Assembly: GCF_000173075.1 (NCBI RefSeq)
Contig: NZ_ABVL01000006.1
Location: 248,001 to 312,000, forward strand
Reading direction: 5' to 3'
Source of the DNA: Chthoniobacter flavus Ellin428
Lineage (GTDB): Bacteria > Verrucomicrobiota > Verrucomicrobiia > Chthoniobacterales > Chthoniobacteraceae
DNA: 64,000 nt
Shown here: piece after piece, positions 8,040-16,489 of the stretch
How positions within the stretch are numbered: the stretch's first letter is position 1
Layout: every line of letters begins with the position of its first letter
Translations under genes and position numbers: made by a program
The notes under the pieces: model-generated
What the model was told of the DNA's origin: nothing
The model's database searches: none
Seen by the model: only the letters and a program-made list of their open reading frames with translations

Positions 8040-9875
8040 TTGAAAAATTTAACGCGAACCGGAGCCGTATTGCTGATCATTGCGGCGACTCTTCTCGTTT
8101 ACTGGCCGGCTCTGCGCAACGGTTTTGTCTGGGACGACACCGCGCTTGTCCTGCGCGATCCGCTGATCCGGAGCTGGCGGCTGATCCCGGAAGGCTTCCA
8201 GCATTTTCTCTTTCTCGATGCCACGGCGTCGAATTTTTACCGGCCGCTCCAGCGGCTGAGTTTCGTCTTTGACTACCAGGTCTACGGGTTCGATCAGCCT
8301 TGGGGCTGGCACCTCACGAGTATCCTCGCCCACGCGGGGGCGGCAGTCGCGCTGTTCTTCGCGGCGAATGGGCTGTTGGCCCAAATCGAAGCGCGGGTGC
8401 GACAGGGGATCGCCTGCGTCGTGGCCGTGATCTGGGCGATTCATCCGCTGGCCACTTCGGCGGTCACGTATGTGGCCGGGCGGGCGGACCCGCTGGCCGC
8501 GCTTTTCGGTTTCACCGGTGTCGCGCTCGGATTGGCGAGTATCCAGGCGCAAAGGCGCGCAGGGCTGTGGAAGCTGGGCGCGGCGTTGTGCTTGTTTCTT
8601 GCCACGCTTTCGAAAGAAAGTGGGATGATTTTCCTGCCGCTCTGGTTGCTGATTCTCGCGTGGCGCAAGGAGACACGGCGGTTGCTGCTCCCCTGGGCGG
8701 GCATCGCGGTGGTGATCGTCGGCGCGTACAGCGGGTTGCGTTTTACCGCGGAAAAAGTTCCTCCACCGAAGGCCGCGCCGACACCGGCAGCCATTCGCCC
8801 CATCCTCGCGGCGCGCGCCTTTGCCGGCTACACCGGGCTGTTGGTTTGGCCCACCGATTTGCACATGGAGCGCGACGTCACGACGCATCCGCTCGGCAAT
8901 CCGGAAGCCACTTTGCGCCACGCCCACGCGCTCGAATATCAGACTCTCGCCGGTGTGCTTCTGCTCATCGGGTTTGTCCTGTGGATGCGGCATTGTTTTC
9001 GCCGCGAACCCACCGCGGCGCTGTGTCTGGCGGCGTTCGTCATCGCGTATCTGCCGATCAGCAATGTCTTCCCGCTGAATGCGACGATTGCCGAGCACTG
9101 GCTCTATGTGCCCAGCGCTTTCCTGTTTCTAGCCGTGGCGCTCATGGTGCGCGCGCATTGGGAGCGGCTGACGACTCCGCGACTGCTCCGATGTGTCCTG
9201 GCCGGGATTGCCGCAGCGTGGGTTGGCCTGCTCTTTTACGTCGGCTTTACCCGGCAAGCGGACTGGCGCGACCAGCGCACCTTCATCACCAGCACGATGG
9301 CCGCGGGCGGCGAGTCCGCGCGCATGCTCATGAATCTCGGCAACGTGGAGTTCGGCGCCGGGCATCAGGAAGCGGCGCTCGGCCTTTATCGCGAGGCGCT
9401 GCGCCGGACGCCGGATCAGCCCATCATCTGGCTCGGTTACGCGAGCATTCTGTTGCGTGCGCACGATTTCGACGGAGCGCGTCAAGCGGTCGAGCACGCG
9501 GAAAAGTCGCCGTTCCTGGTGGCCGATTGCCTCAATCTGCGCGCTTCGCTTGAGAGCGCGGCCTCGGGACGCGACCCCGGTGATTTGCTGCGCCAGGCCG
9601 TCGCCGCCGCACCGGAGAATTGGAGCATTCGCAAACGCTACCTCGAGTATCTGCACGGGCAACCGGGACAGCAGCAGGCGACGTTGCACGAACTGCACGA
9701 TTTCCTTCAGCAGCATCCTTTCCGCGCAGAGACCTGGCGTATGCTCGCCACCGTTTTGGAGGAGCAACATCAAATCCCTCTCGCCATCGAAGCATGGCGT
9801 GAAGCGGCGACGCGCGATGTCCGTGACAAAATCTCCCGGACGGAATTGCAGCGCCTCGCTGCGGTGCCGAAGTAA
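8040..9875 (+). CDS. TMTC-like polytopic membrane protein with C-terminal TPR repeats
   Basis: A 611-residue protein with multiple hydrophobic helices in the first 400 residues and helical TPR-like repeats from about 430 on (ARMLMNLGNVEFGAGHQEAA, then LYREALRRTPDQPIIWLGYA). The early motif NGFVWDD followed by FYRPLQRLSF is characteristic of TMTC/ArnT-like glycosyltransferases of the GT-C fold, with the acidic pair DD in the first loop as likely catalytic residues. It probably transfers sugar from a lipid donor at the membrane. The best start is TTG 8040; no ATG occurs before the first helix. That leaves only 7 bp to the divergent transpeptidase start. Confidence 0.78.
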   Translation: MKNLTRTGAVLLIIAATLLVYWPALRNGFVWDDTALVLRDPLIRSWRLIPEGFQHFLFLDATASNFYRPLQRLSFVFDYQVYGFDQPWGWHLTSILAHAGAAVALFFAANGLLAQIEARVRQGIACVVAVIWAIHPLATSAVTYVAGRADPLAALFGFTGVALGLASIQAQRRAGLWKLGAALCLFLATLSKESGMIFLPLWLLILAWRKETRRLLLPWAGIAVVIVGAYSGLRFTAEKVPPPKAAPTPAAIRPILAARAFAGYTGLLVWPTDLHMERDVTTHPLGNPEATLRHAHALEYQTLAGVLLLIGFVLWMRHCFRREPTAALCLAAFVIAYLPISNVFPLNATIAEHWLYVPSAFLFLAVALMVRAHWERLTTPRLLRCVLAGIAAAWVGLLFYVGFTRQADWRDQRTFITSTMAAGGESARMLMNLGNVEFGAGHQEAALGLYREALRRTPDQPIIWLGYASILLRAHDFDGARQAVEHAEKSPFLVADCLNLRASLESAASGRDPGDLLRQAVAAAPENWSIRKRYLEYLHGQPGQQQATLHELHDFLQQHPFRAETWRMLATVLEEQHQIPLAIEAWREAATRDVRDKISRTELQRLAAVPK

Positions 9876-9884
9876 CCTGATCAA

Positions 9885-9974
9885 GAACACCCGACATCCA
9901 ACGCCCAATGGCGCTAGCGCGTGGCGGAAGACCACATTGGATGTTGGACGTTGGGTGTTGGATGTTGGATGTTC
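9885..9974. repeat. word palindrome A (CCAACAT/ATGTTGG)
   Basis: The left arm (9885-9909) and right arm (9936-9974) are imperfect reverse complements built of repeated CCAACAT/CCAACG words. The loop carries CCAATGGCGC, AGCGCG and GGCGG. A related copy with the same loop core is at 48569-48686. It starts 9 nt after the stop of the membrane TPR protein and ends 9 nt before the CbiX-like start. Confidence 0.8.
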
Positions 9975-9983
9975 TGCCTTTCA

Positions 9984-10808
9984 ATGACCGCCAAACCCCA
10001 CAGCGCGCTCATTATCGTCGGACACGGTTCCACCGTGAACGCCGATTCCAGCGCACCGACCTTCGATCACGCCGCCGAGATTGCGCGGCGTGGTGTCTTC
10101 GGCGAGGTCTATTGCGCATTCTGGAAAGAGGAGCCCAGCCTCCGGCAGGTGCTCCACATGGTGGAGGCTAATGACATTTACGTCGTCCCGAATTTCATCA
10201 GCGAAGGCTACTTCACCCGCACGGTCATTCCCCGCGAACTCGAGCTCAGCGGCCCGGTGACGCAGCGCGACGGGCGCACCATTAAATACTGCGAGCCGGT
10301 CGGCAATCATCCGCGCATGACCGAACTGCTGCTGCGGCGCGCAGCGGAAGTGGCGCCCGGTGTTCCGCCGGAAAAGACGAGCCTCTTCATCGTCGGCCAC
10401 GGGACGGACCTGAACGAAAACTCCGCGGTGGCGGCCAAGCGCGAAGTCCAAAATATCGCCGCCCGCGGCGTCTATGCCGAGGTGCTGAACGCTTACATGG
10501 AAGAAGACCCGCTCATCGCGAAGTGGGATGAGCATGCGGCGCAGCCGAATGTCGTGATCGTGCCGTTTTTCATCTCCGACGGGTTGCACAGCTACGAGGA
10601 CATCCCAGTACTGCTCGGCATCGCCACCGAATCGGGCGGCGCGGCGAGCGCGACCGACAAAGAGATCTTTCGCCATAATCCCTACCAACTCCGCGGCCGC
10701 TCGCTCTACTACGCCAGTTCGATCGGTACGGAACCACTCTTCGCCGATGTGATCCTGGAACAGGTGGCGGCTTTCGATGCCGTGCATGCCGCCACCGTCT
10801 CCGCATGA
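9984..10808 (+). CDS. two-domain CbiX-like sirohydrochlorin chelatase family protein
   Basis: A 274-residue protein with two homologous halves, each starting with the CbiX-type motif: ALIIVGHGST near residue 9 and SLFIVGHGTD near residue 133, followed by similar EIARRGVFGEVY / NIAARGVYAEVL segments. CbiX proteins insert Co2+ or other metal into sirohydrochlorin; the motif His is a metal ligand. ATG 9984 is chosen because residues encoded upstream derive from the repeat at 9885-9974. The stop overlaps the next start (10805), and that neighbour is a DR2241-type Fe-S protein. In Deinococcus DR2241 both parts are one polypeptide, so these two probably work together. The actual tetrapyrrole is unknown. 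Confidence 0.82.
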   Translation: MTAKPHSALIIVGHGSTVNADSSAPTFDHAAEIARRGVFGEVYCAFWKEEPSLRQVLHMVEANDIYVVPNFISEGYFTRTVIPRELELSGPVTQRDGRTIKYCEPVGNHPRMTELLLRRAAEVAPGVPPEKTSLFIVGHGTDLNENSAVAAKREVQNIAARGVYAEVLNAYMEEDPLIAKWDEHAAQPNVVIVPFFISDGLHSYEDIPVLLGIATESGGAASATDKEIFRHNPYQLRGRSLYYASSIGTEPLFADVILEQVAAFDAVHAATVSA

Positions 10809-11437
10809 TGTCCCATCTCTCCCAAGCCTTCGCAGAATGGATGGCCGGGGGCGGCCGGGAGATCGGCGAAATCCACATCGAACCGGTGGAGGGTGGCTTC
10901 GTCCTGTCGCACCGCGACGATGTGAGCCGCACGGATGTCATGGCCTTCTCGGGAGCGGAAGCGGCGCGCGATCTCGCGCACTTCGATGAGCACGGGAAAT
11001 TTCGTCCGCTGAAAACCGCTCCCAATTTGCGCCGCGGCTGGAAGTTGCACCTCGCCGATCCCGGTGAACTGCGCCGCGCGCTCGACTATTTCTATCCTGC
11101 CATGCTCGGCGTATGGCTCAGCCAGCAACGTGGGCGGCTTGTCACGGTGTCCTTGCGCGACACCCTCGCCCGGCAGACTGGCATGTACGCCGTCACCAAA
11201 AAGATCACCGACGCCCAGGCGCAAACGATGATCGGCAGCTTTTGCCGCACCGATGGAGGTTGCCTGAAGCGCATCTTGTGGCCGATCGCCCCGGGCGAGC
11301 CGGTGACCTCATTACCCGCCGAGAAATTTCAAACCGAAGCGCCGGCCGACACGCTGCCGCTGCTCTGCCATGAAGCCTGCAACCTCCTCGTCGCGCGGGC
11401 CCGTCAGGTGGTGAAGAGAGCCGAAGCCTCCGCATGA
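10805..11437 (+). CDS. DR2241-type 4Fe-4S cluster-binding protein, partner of the CbiX-like protein
   Basis: A 210-residue protein starting inside the stop of the CbiX-like gene (ATGATG overlap). Four cysteines lie in two pairs in the C-terminal half, FCRTDGGCL (about residues 146 and 152) and LCHEACNLL (about 188 and 192), a pattern that fits a 4Fe-4S site. I recognise the arrangement as the stabilising and Fe-S domains fused to CbiX in Deinococcus DR2241; here they form a separate gene. The family call is from memory of that architecture, not from a search. It overlaps the amidohydrolase by 4 bp, so translation is probably coupled across all three. Confidence 0.65.
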   Translation: MMSHLSQAFAEWMAGGGREIGEIHIEPVEGGFVLSHRDDVSRTDVMAFSGAEAARDLAHFDEHGKFRPLKTAPNLRRGWKLHLADPGELRRALDYFYPAMLGVWLSQQRGRLVTVSLRDTLARQTGMYAVTKKITDAQAQTMIGSFCRTDGGCLKRILWPIAPGEPVTSLPAEKFQTEAPADTLPLLCHEACNLLVARARQVVKRAEASA

Positions 11438-12657
11438 TCATCCGCGCTCGACAGGTGGTCACAATGGAGGGTCCGCCGATCGAGAATGGCGCCGTGGCCA
11501 TCGAGGGCAATCGCATCGTCGCCGTCGGCACCGTGCCGGATTTGCAATGGGTCTCCGACGGGCCGGTGCTCGATCTCGGCGAACGCGCTCTGCTGCCTGG
11601 CCTCATCAATGCGCACTGCCATCTCGACTACACGATGATGCGCGGGGCCATCGCGCCGCCGAAGCAATTCACCGCCTGGGTCCAGCGCATCAATGCACTC
11701 AAACGCAGCCTCGACAGCGACGACTATCTCACCGCCATCGGGCGCGGTTTCGCCGAACTGAAAAAGTGGGGCACTACGAGCGTGTGCAACATCGAGGCTT
11801 TTCCCGAGCTGATGACGCACCTCGGTCCCTCGCCGCTGCGTACGTGGTGGTTCTATGAGATGATCGATATCCGGCACCGGATCACCACCGACGACGTGGT
11901 CGCCGGCGCCCTCTCATTTTTCCAGCACCGGGCCAATTCCCTCGACAGCTTCGGCCTGAGCCCGCACGCGCCCTACACTGCGTCGCTCGATCTCTTCCAC
12001 CTCGCGAATGCCTGCGCGACTTCTTTCACCATGCCGCTGACCACCCACGTGGCGGAGTCCATGGAAGAATTTGCGATGTTCCGCCACGGCGGCGGCCCGC
12101 TCTACGATTTCATGTATTCGCTGAAGCGGCCGATGACGGATTGCGGGAAGACCACGCCGTTTGGGCAGCTCTGGCGCAGCGGCGCGGTGGATACACAGTG
12201 GCTCCTCGTGCACATGAACACCTTGATTGAGGAGGATTTCCAATTGCTCGCTGGACTCCCGCGCGGCGCCGGCCCGCATGTCATTCATTGCCCCGGCAGC
12301 CACCGCTATTTCAGCCACCCCCCGTTTCCGGCGCGCCGATTGCACGAGCTGGGGGTGAACCTCTGCCTGGCCACGGACAGCCTCGCGAGCACGGATTCGC
12401 TGAGCCTCTTCGACGAAATGCGCCTCATGGGCCGGGCTGAGCCCTGGCTGCGCCCAGAGGAATTGCTCCGCATGGTTACGGTCAATCCGGCGCGGGCGCT
12501 GAAGCGGCGCGGGCAACTCGGCAAAATCGCCCCGGGAGCGCTGGCTGACTTGATCGCCGTACCGGCCCCCGGTAGCCTCGGCGGCGTATACGAGGATATA
12601 GTCAATCATGACGAACCCGTTTCCTGGATGATGATCGATGGCCAAATCCGCCCGTAA
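11434..12657 (+). CDS. amidohydrolase of the S-adenosylhomocysteine/aminofutalosine deaminase type
   Basis: A 407-residue metal-dependent hydrolase. Motifs in order: LLPGLINAHCHLDYT near residue 55 (metal-binding HxH), THVAES near 205, a His region LLVHMNTL near 255 and the catalytic Asp in CLATDSLAST near 312, then the usual C-terminal NPARAL and beta-sandwich residues. The HCHLDY form and the active-site set fit deaminases of adenine-type substrates, such as 5-methylthioadenosine/SAH deaminase or aminofutalosine deaminase of the menaquinone pathway. No other menaquinone gene is nearby. It overlaps the Fe-S gene upstream and dac downstream, so it is in the middle of a four-gene operon. Confidence 0.8.
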   Translation: MIIRARQVVTMEGPPIENGAVAIEGNRIVAVGTVPDLQWVSDGPVLDLGERALLPGLINAHCHLDYTMMRGAIAPPKQFTAWVQRINALKRSLDSDDYLTAIGRGFAELKKWGTTSVCNIEAFPELMTHLGPSPLRTWWFYEMIDIRHRITTDDVVAGALSFFQHRANSLDSFGLSPHAPYTASLDLFHLANACATSFTMPLTTHVAESMEEFAMFRHGGGPLYDFMYSLKRPMTDCGKTTPFGQLWRSGAVDTQWLLVHMNTLIEEDFQLLAGLPRGAGPHVIHCPGSHRYFSHPPFPARRLHELGVNLCLATDSLASTDSLSLFDEMRLMGRAEPWLRPEELLRMVTVNPARALKRRGQLGKIAPGALADLIAVPAPGSLGGVYEDIVNHDEPVSWMMIDGQIRP

Positions 12658-13705
12658 ATTTTTCCTGCTGCCAGCCTTGATTGCGATATTGGCCTTCTCC
12701 TCGGAAGGCCTGCCGGGTGAGGAGCCGTCGGCCGTCACGCGTATCCTCCGGCGCGGAAATGACGATTCCCAGCTCCTGGTCCTGCGGTCGACCAGGAAGA
12801 AACGGTCCGTGCCTCGGGCCACGCCCTCTGTGATTCCCGCGCCGCCGCCCGCGGCCCAGCCCGACGCGAATGGCGAATTGCAACTCGCCGCCTGGGGAGC
12901 GATCGTCCTCGACGAACTGACCGGTAAAGTCCTCTACGAAAAGAATGCCGACGCCCCGCAATTTCCCGCGAGCTGCACGAAGATCATGACCGCGCTGCTG
13001 GTCATCGAGGAAGGCGACCTGGATCACGAAGTGGTGTGCGACGTTGAAGACAGCAAGGTGGGCGAGAGCAGCCTGAATCTAAAACCCGACCAGCATTTCA
13101 CTCGGCGGCAGATGCTTTATGGCCTGATGCTCAAGAGCGCCAACGACGTGGCCCACGCCCTCGGTCGCGACAATGCCGGCTCGATTGAGGCCTTCGCGGA
13201 AAAGATGAACCGCCGGGCCAGGGAACTCGGCGCGCAGAACACCCATTTCGTCAACCCGAATGGGCTGCACAATCCGGAGCACTACACCACGCCCCGCGAC
13301 CTCGCGCTCATCGCCCGGGCGGCCATGCATCAACCGTTTTTCCGGCAAGTGGTGGGCACGCGGGATTACAATTGGAATGTGAACGGCGTCGTCGATCCCT
13401 TGCATAACCACAATCGTCTGCTGGAGCGTTTTCCCGGCTGTACCGGCGTGAAAACCGGCTACACCATCCCCGCCCAACAGGTGCTGGTCAGTTCGGCCAT
13501 GCGGGGTAATCGCGAGGTCATTTCCGTGGTCATGCACACGGACAAACCGGGTATCTGGAACGACAGCATGCTCCTGCTCAGCTACGGGCTCGACCGGCTG
13601 AGTGCCGAGAGCACGGCCACTACCGCAACGGCGACGGAGACAACGCCCGGGACGGCCACTCCGGTCGCCGCACCGAGCCCGCTGGCCTCGCCGACTGGAA
13701 ATTAG
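12638..13705 (+). CDS. D-alanyl-D-alanine carboxypeptidase (penicillin-binding protein 5 type)
   Basis: A 355-residue exported serine peptidase S11. The N-terminus has a hydrophobic signal (FFLLPALIAILAFSSEG). Active-site motifs are SCTK (SxxK, near residue 111), SAND (SxN, near 166) and KTGYT (near 271). It removes the terminal D-Ala from peptidoglycan pentapeptides. The C-terminus is a Thr/Ala/Pro-rich tail without an evident amphipathic membrane anchor, unlike E. coli PBP5, and the usual C-terminal beta domain is missing or very short. Its start overlaps the amidohydrolase by 20 bp. Confidence 0.9.
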   Translation: MAKSARKFFLLPALIAILAFSSEGLPGEEPSAVTRILRRGNDDSQLLVLRSTRKKRSVPRATPSVIPAPPPAAQPDANGELQLAAWGAIVLDELTGKVLYEKNADAPQFPASCTKIMTALLVIEEGDLDHEVVCDVEDSKVGESSLNLKPDQHFTRRQMLYGLMLKSANDVAHALGRDNAGSIEAFAEKMNRRARELGAQNTHFVNPNGLHNPEHYTTPRDLALIARAAMHQPFFRQVVGTRDYNWNVNGVVDPLHNHNRLLERFPGCTGVKTGYTIPAQQVLVSSAMRGNREVISVVMHTDKPGIWNDSMLLLSYGLDRLSAESTATTATATETTPGTATPVAAPSPLASPTGN

Positions 13706-14017
13706 ACGGCGGTTTTTGGAGCTGGGGTTCCTCGGAAAACGAGCCCTCCGACCCCTTCGAAATTGACATCGCTGCGGTTAAGTTGCACTTCCGTCCAAGC
13801 AGGGATGCGAAAGGCGTTTGTCATTTTCGACGAGGAATTTAACGCCGGTCGCAATCTCGTCGAAATTGCCAAGAATTGGGAGCAGTCTGGCGGAAGCGTT
13901 CTCGCATTTTCGCCCAGATTTCTCGCCACTGAGAAGAAGGACGTATTGGCATGATGAAATTAGTCCTTTCCTTTTCTCAAACATGCAATAGTCTCAATTC
14001 CGCGACTCTTCTCCCTT
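13706..14017. other. intergenic region before the NtrC-type regulator
   Basis: This 312-bp gap holds no convincing gene. Short frames exist on both strands, but none has recognisable motifs. One clear inverted repeat is seen: TTCGACGAG (13826-13834) and CTCGTCGAA (13856-13864). A GC-rich inverted pair near 13727-13755 could be the dac terminator. The promoter of the regulator at 14018 must be here. Confidence 0.4.
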
Positions 14018-15418
14018 ATGGCCAGAATCCTCATCATCGACGACGACCCTGCCATGGTCTCGGTTATTTCCGACATCTGTCAGGAACGCGGGCATCAGAC
14101 CGTGGCCTATGCCTCGGGACAAAAGGCGTTGGAGAGTCTGGCCGTCCACGCTCCCCAGTTGGTGATCACCGACCTGCGGATGGACAAAGTAGGCGGTCTC
14201 GACATTTTGCGCGAGTGCCGCGAAGTCCTGCCCCAGACGCCGGTCATCCTCATCACCGCCTACAAGACGGTGGAGACGGCGCTCGAGGCGATGAAGCTCG
14301 GGGCCTACGACTACATCACCAAACCGTTCAAGGTCGACGAGTTGCAGCTCACCATCCAGCGGGCGCTGGATAACCAGAGCCTCGTGCGCGAAAACCGTAA
14401 CCTGCGGCAGATCGTCAAGGAGAAGTACCGTTTTGAAAACATCATCGGCACGAGCACCAAGATGCAGGAGATCTACAATCTCATTGCCAAGGTCGCCGAT
14501 ACGGACAGCACCATTTTGATCCAGGGCGAGAGTGGCACCGGTAAGGAACTGGTCGCGCGCGCTCTGCATTTCAATTCCACCCGCCAGCACCAGCCCTTCG
14601 TGGCCATCAACTGCTCGGCGCTGCCGGAAAACCTGTTGGAGTCCGAACTCTTCGGCCACAAGAAGGGCTCCTTCACCGGCGCGGTGCAGGACAAGATCGG
14701 CCTTTTCGAAGAAGCGGAAGGCGGCACCATTTTCCTCGATGAAGTGAACTCGATGGCCCAGCCGTTGCAGACCAAGCTGCTGCGCGTGCTCCAGGAGCGC
14801 CAGATCCGCCGCGTGGGCGATACGAAGAGCGTTCCGATCAATGTCCGCGTGCTCGCGGCGACGAACGAAGCGCTTGGCGACAAGATCAAGGGCGGCAATT
14901 TCCGCGAAGACCTTTACTACCGTCTCGCCGTGATCCCGGTGGAGATGCCGGCCTTGCGCGAGCGGCCGGATGACATCCCGCTGCTCGTCAGTCACTTCTT
15001 GCAAAAGAACGCCGCGCAAACCGGCACCGAAGCGAAGAAGATCGACCCGAAGGCCATCGAAATGCTGGCCAAGTACCGCTGGCCGGGCAACGTGCGCGAA
15101 CTCGAAAATGCCGTGGAGCGCGCCTGCGCCTTGTGCGACGACGCTCTCATCCGCACCACCGATCTTCCGCCGCAAGTGATCCGTCACGCCACCGCGCCGC
15201 CGGTCGAGCACAGCGGTACCTTGCCGGTCGGACAGACGCTCGACGAATACATCCGCGAACAGGAGCGGCGTTACATCGAGGAGACGATCAAGTTCAATGG
15301 CAACAGCCGCGAAAAAGCTGCCAAGATGCTGGGCATCAGCATGGCGACGCTCTACCGCAAGCTGGAAGTGAAAGCCCAGCGCGCCGCCGGCGCGAGTGCC
15401 GCCAGCGCGTCGTCGTAG
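14018..15418 (+). CDS. sigma-54-dependent response regulator (NtrC family)
   Basis: A 466-residue regulator with three domains. Residues 1-120 are a receiver (ILIIDDDPAM, phospho-acceptor in VITDLRMD near 53, TKPFK). Residues about 140-370 are the AAA+ domain with Walker A GESGTGKE near 169, the sigma-54 contact loop GSFTGA near 218, and the arginine-finger region. The C-terminus (about 415-455) is a Fis-type helix-turn-helix (NSREKAAKMLGISMATLYRK). It activates sigma-54 promoters when phosphorylated. No kinase is adjacent; rpoN itself is 1.1 kb downstream. PEP-CTERM systems often use regulators of this class, but a link to the PEP-CTERM gene here is only inference. Confidence 0.93.
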   Translation: MARILIIDDDPAMVSVISDICQERGHQTVAYASGQKALESLAVHAPQLVITDLRMDKVGGLDILRECREVLPQTPVILITAYKTVETALEAMKLGAYDYITKPFKVDELQLTIQRALDNQSLVRENRNLRQIVKEKYRFENIIGTSTKMQEIYNLIAKVADTDSTILIQGESGTGKELVARALHFNSTRQHQPFVAINCSALPENLLESELFGHKKGSFTGAVQDKIGLFEEAEGGTIFLDEVNSMAQPLQTKLLRVLQERQIRRVGDTKSVPINVRVLAATNEALGDKIKGGNFREDLYYRLAVIPVEMPALRERPDDIPLLVSHFLQKNAAQTGTEAKKIDPKAIEMLAKYRWPGNVRELENAVERACALCDDALIRTTDLPPQVIRHATAPPVEHSGTLPVGQTLDEYIREQERRYIEETIKFNGNSREKAAKMLGISMATLYRKLEVKAQRAAGASAASASS

Positions 15419-15483
15419 TAGTAGCCGGGCTCAGAGAGCTGGGCCGTCAGCGAAAGCGGTCGGCTGCAGCGGCGGTCTGTGAG

Positions 15484-15883
15484 CTGATCTTTACCTACAT
15501 CTTACCGGACGCGTCCGAGTCGTCGCGGTAAAGAGGCAGGCTGTCCCGGAGGGACAAAGGAATTTAGCCGGGGGTGAAGCGAGCTTGCGAGCGACACCCC
15601 CGGAACACGTCCCCCCACATCAATGCGCCCCGGAGGCGGCGCGGGAATCGTTCGTTTGCGGGAGTTTCCTCCGCCCTTTCAGGGCGGGCCCGTGGAGGGA
15701 CGGATATCCGGTGGCTGCGCCTGTTCGCCTGAAGCTCGCAGGCTTGCGCACCGAGATGGCGGAGGGGAATAGTGGCGGACGGCGGGTGGGCGAGCAGGCT
15801 AAATTCCGTTGTCCCTTCGGGACAGTCTGCTGCTTCGCCAACTCGACTCGATCGACGCCAACTGAGATGCGGGTAAAGATCAC
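15484..15883. repeat. 400-bp nested palindromic element
   Basis: Three nested inverted repeats fill the gap after the regulator. Outer arms 15485-15504 and 15863-15882 match at 17 of 20 positions. Second arms 15537-15570 and 15797-15830 match at about 31 of 34 positions, and each contains its own small TGTCCC/GGGACA hairpin. Inside is a perfect 9-bp stem CCGGGGGTG/CACCCCCGG (15568-15576 and 15595-15603), followed by further short hairpins such as CCGCCC/GGGCGG. No coding sequence is evident. Confidence 0.8.
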
Positions 15884-15950
15884 GTCTATGACTGTCGTGC
15901 TTCGCGTTGGAATTCAACGATCACAGGCCGTCGCTACAGCGAACAATCGA

Positions 15951-16172
15951 CTAGCTCCGTTTCATCAAGAAGCGCATCTGCTCGGCCTGCTTGTCCATCT
16001 CGTCGAGTTTGGTCAGCGTGGCTTTTTGCTTCTCGATCAGGTCGGCGTTCCTGGCCTTGATTTCCTTGAGGCGATCGATGGGCGATTTCGGGAGCACACC
16101 CTGCGAATGCAGGTTCACGGCGAACCCGAGGACGGCGGCTAGAACGAGCGCGAAAGTAGTGGAGATTTTCAT
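15951..16172 (-). CDS. small exported protein, coiled-coil, unknown function
   Basis: A 73-residue protein with a signal peptide (TTFALVLAAVLGFAVNLHS) and a charged, Lys/Glu-rich helical remainder (RLKEIKARNADLIEKQKATL) that is probably coiled coil. It follows the other small exported gene by 5 bp in the same orientation, so the two form an operon read away from rpoN. I do not recognise a family. The helix pattern resembles periplasmic peptidoglycan-associated helical proteins such as Lpp, but there is no lipobox. Confidence 0.6.
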   Translation of the reverse strand: MKISTTFALVLAAVLGFAVNLHSQGVLPKSPIDRLKEIKARNADLIEKQKATLTKLDEMDKQAEQMRFLMKRS

Positions 16173-16177
16173 GGGGC

Positions 16178-16417
16178 TTATTTGCCGCGGCCGGCGTAAA
16201 TGCGGGCGAGACGGATGTTTTCGGCAATGCTGGCGACCTTGGCGTCGATCTTGGCCTGGTTGTCGACGATCGTGGCCTGTTGGGCCGTCACATCGTTCAG
16301 GAGTTGGGTGGTGACGATTTCATCTCCCGTCTGGCCGCCAGAGGGGGTGGGCGTGAAAAGCGCACCCACGAAAACCACGGCGATCAGCAGGGCTACCGGG
16401 AAAAATTTCGGGTTCAT
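16178..16417 (-). CDS. small exported protein, helical, unknown function
   Basis: A 79-residue protein with an N-terminal hydrophobic segment (FFPVALLIAVVFVGALF) and a helical tail with heptad-like spacing (LLNDVTAQQATIVDNQ). The start at 16417 has a strong ribosome binding site (GAGGAAAT just upstream). It is the first gene of a two-gene operon divergent from rpoN. The hydrophobic segment may be a signal peptide or a membrane anchor. No family recognised. Confidence 0.6.
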   Translation of the reverse strand: MNPKFFPVALLIAVVFVGALFTPTPSGGQTGDEIVTTQLLNDVTAQQATIVDNQAKIDAKVASIAENIRLARIYAGRGK

Positions 16418-16473
16418 ATTTCCTCATCAGAGCGAGATCAGTGCCCGCGCCAAGACGAAAAAACATCCCGTTT

Positions 16474-16489
16474 TGGCAAGAATACTGCT
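16474..16489 (+). promoter_or_regulatory. candidate sigma-54 (-24/-12) promoter of rpoN
   Basis: TGGCAAGAATACTGCT fits the sigma-54 consensus TGGCACG-N4-TTGCW with the GG and GC elements in correct spacing; only two consensus positions differ. It lies 37 bp before the rpoN start, which would give a short leader. It suggests autoregulation, but it is a visual match only. Confidence 0.45.

Noticed and set aside
9921-9983. longer N-terminus of the CbiX-like protein
   Set aside because: These codons come from repeat A and encode residues such as GCWTLGVGCW, unlike the family; ATG 9984 is the start.
13763-13954. 63-residue plus-strand frame in the gap before the NtrC-type regulator, and overlapping minus frames
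   Set aside because: No ribosome binding site or family motif was seen, and both strands have similar-quality frames, so no gene is called.
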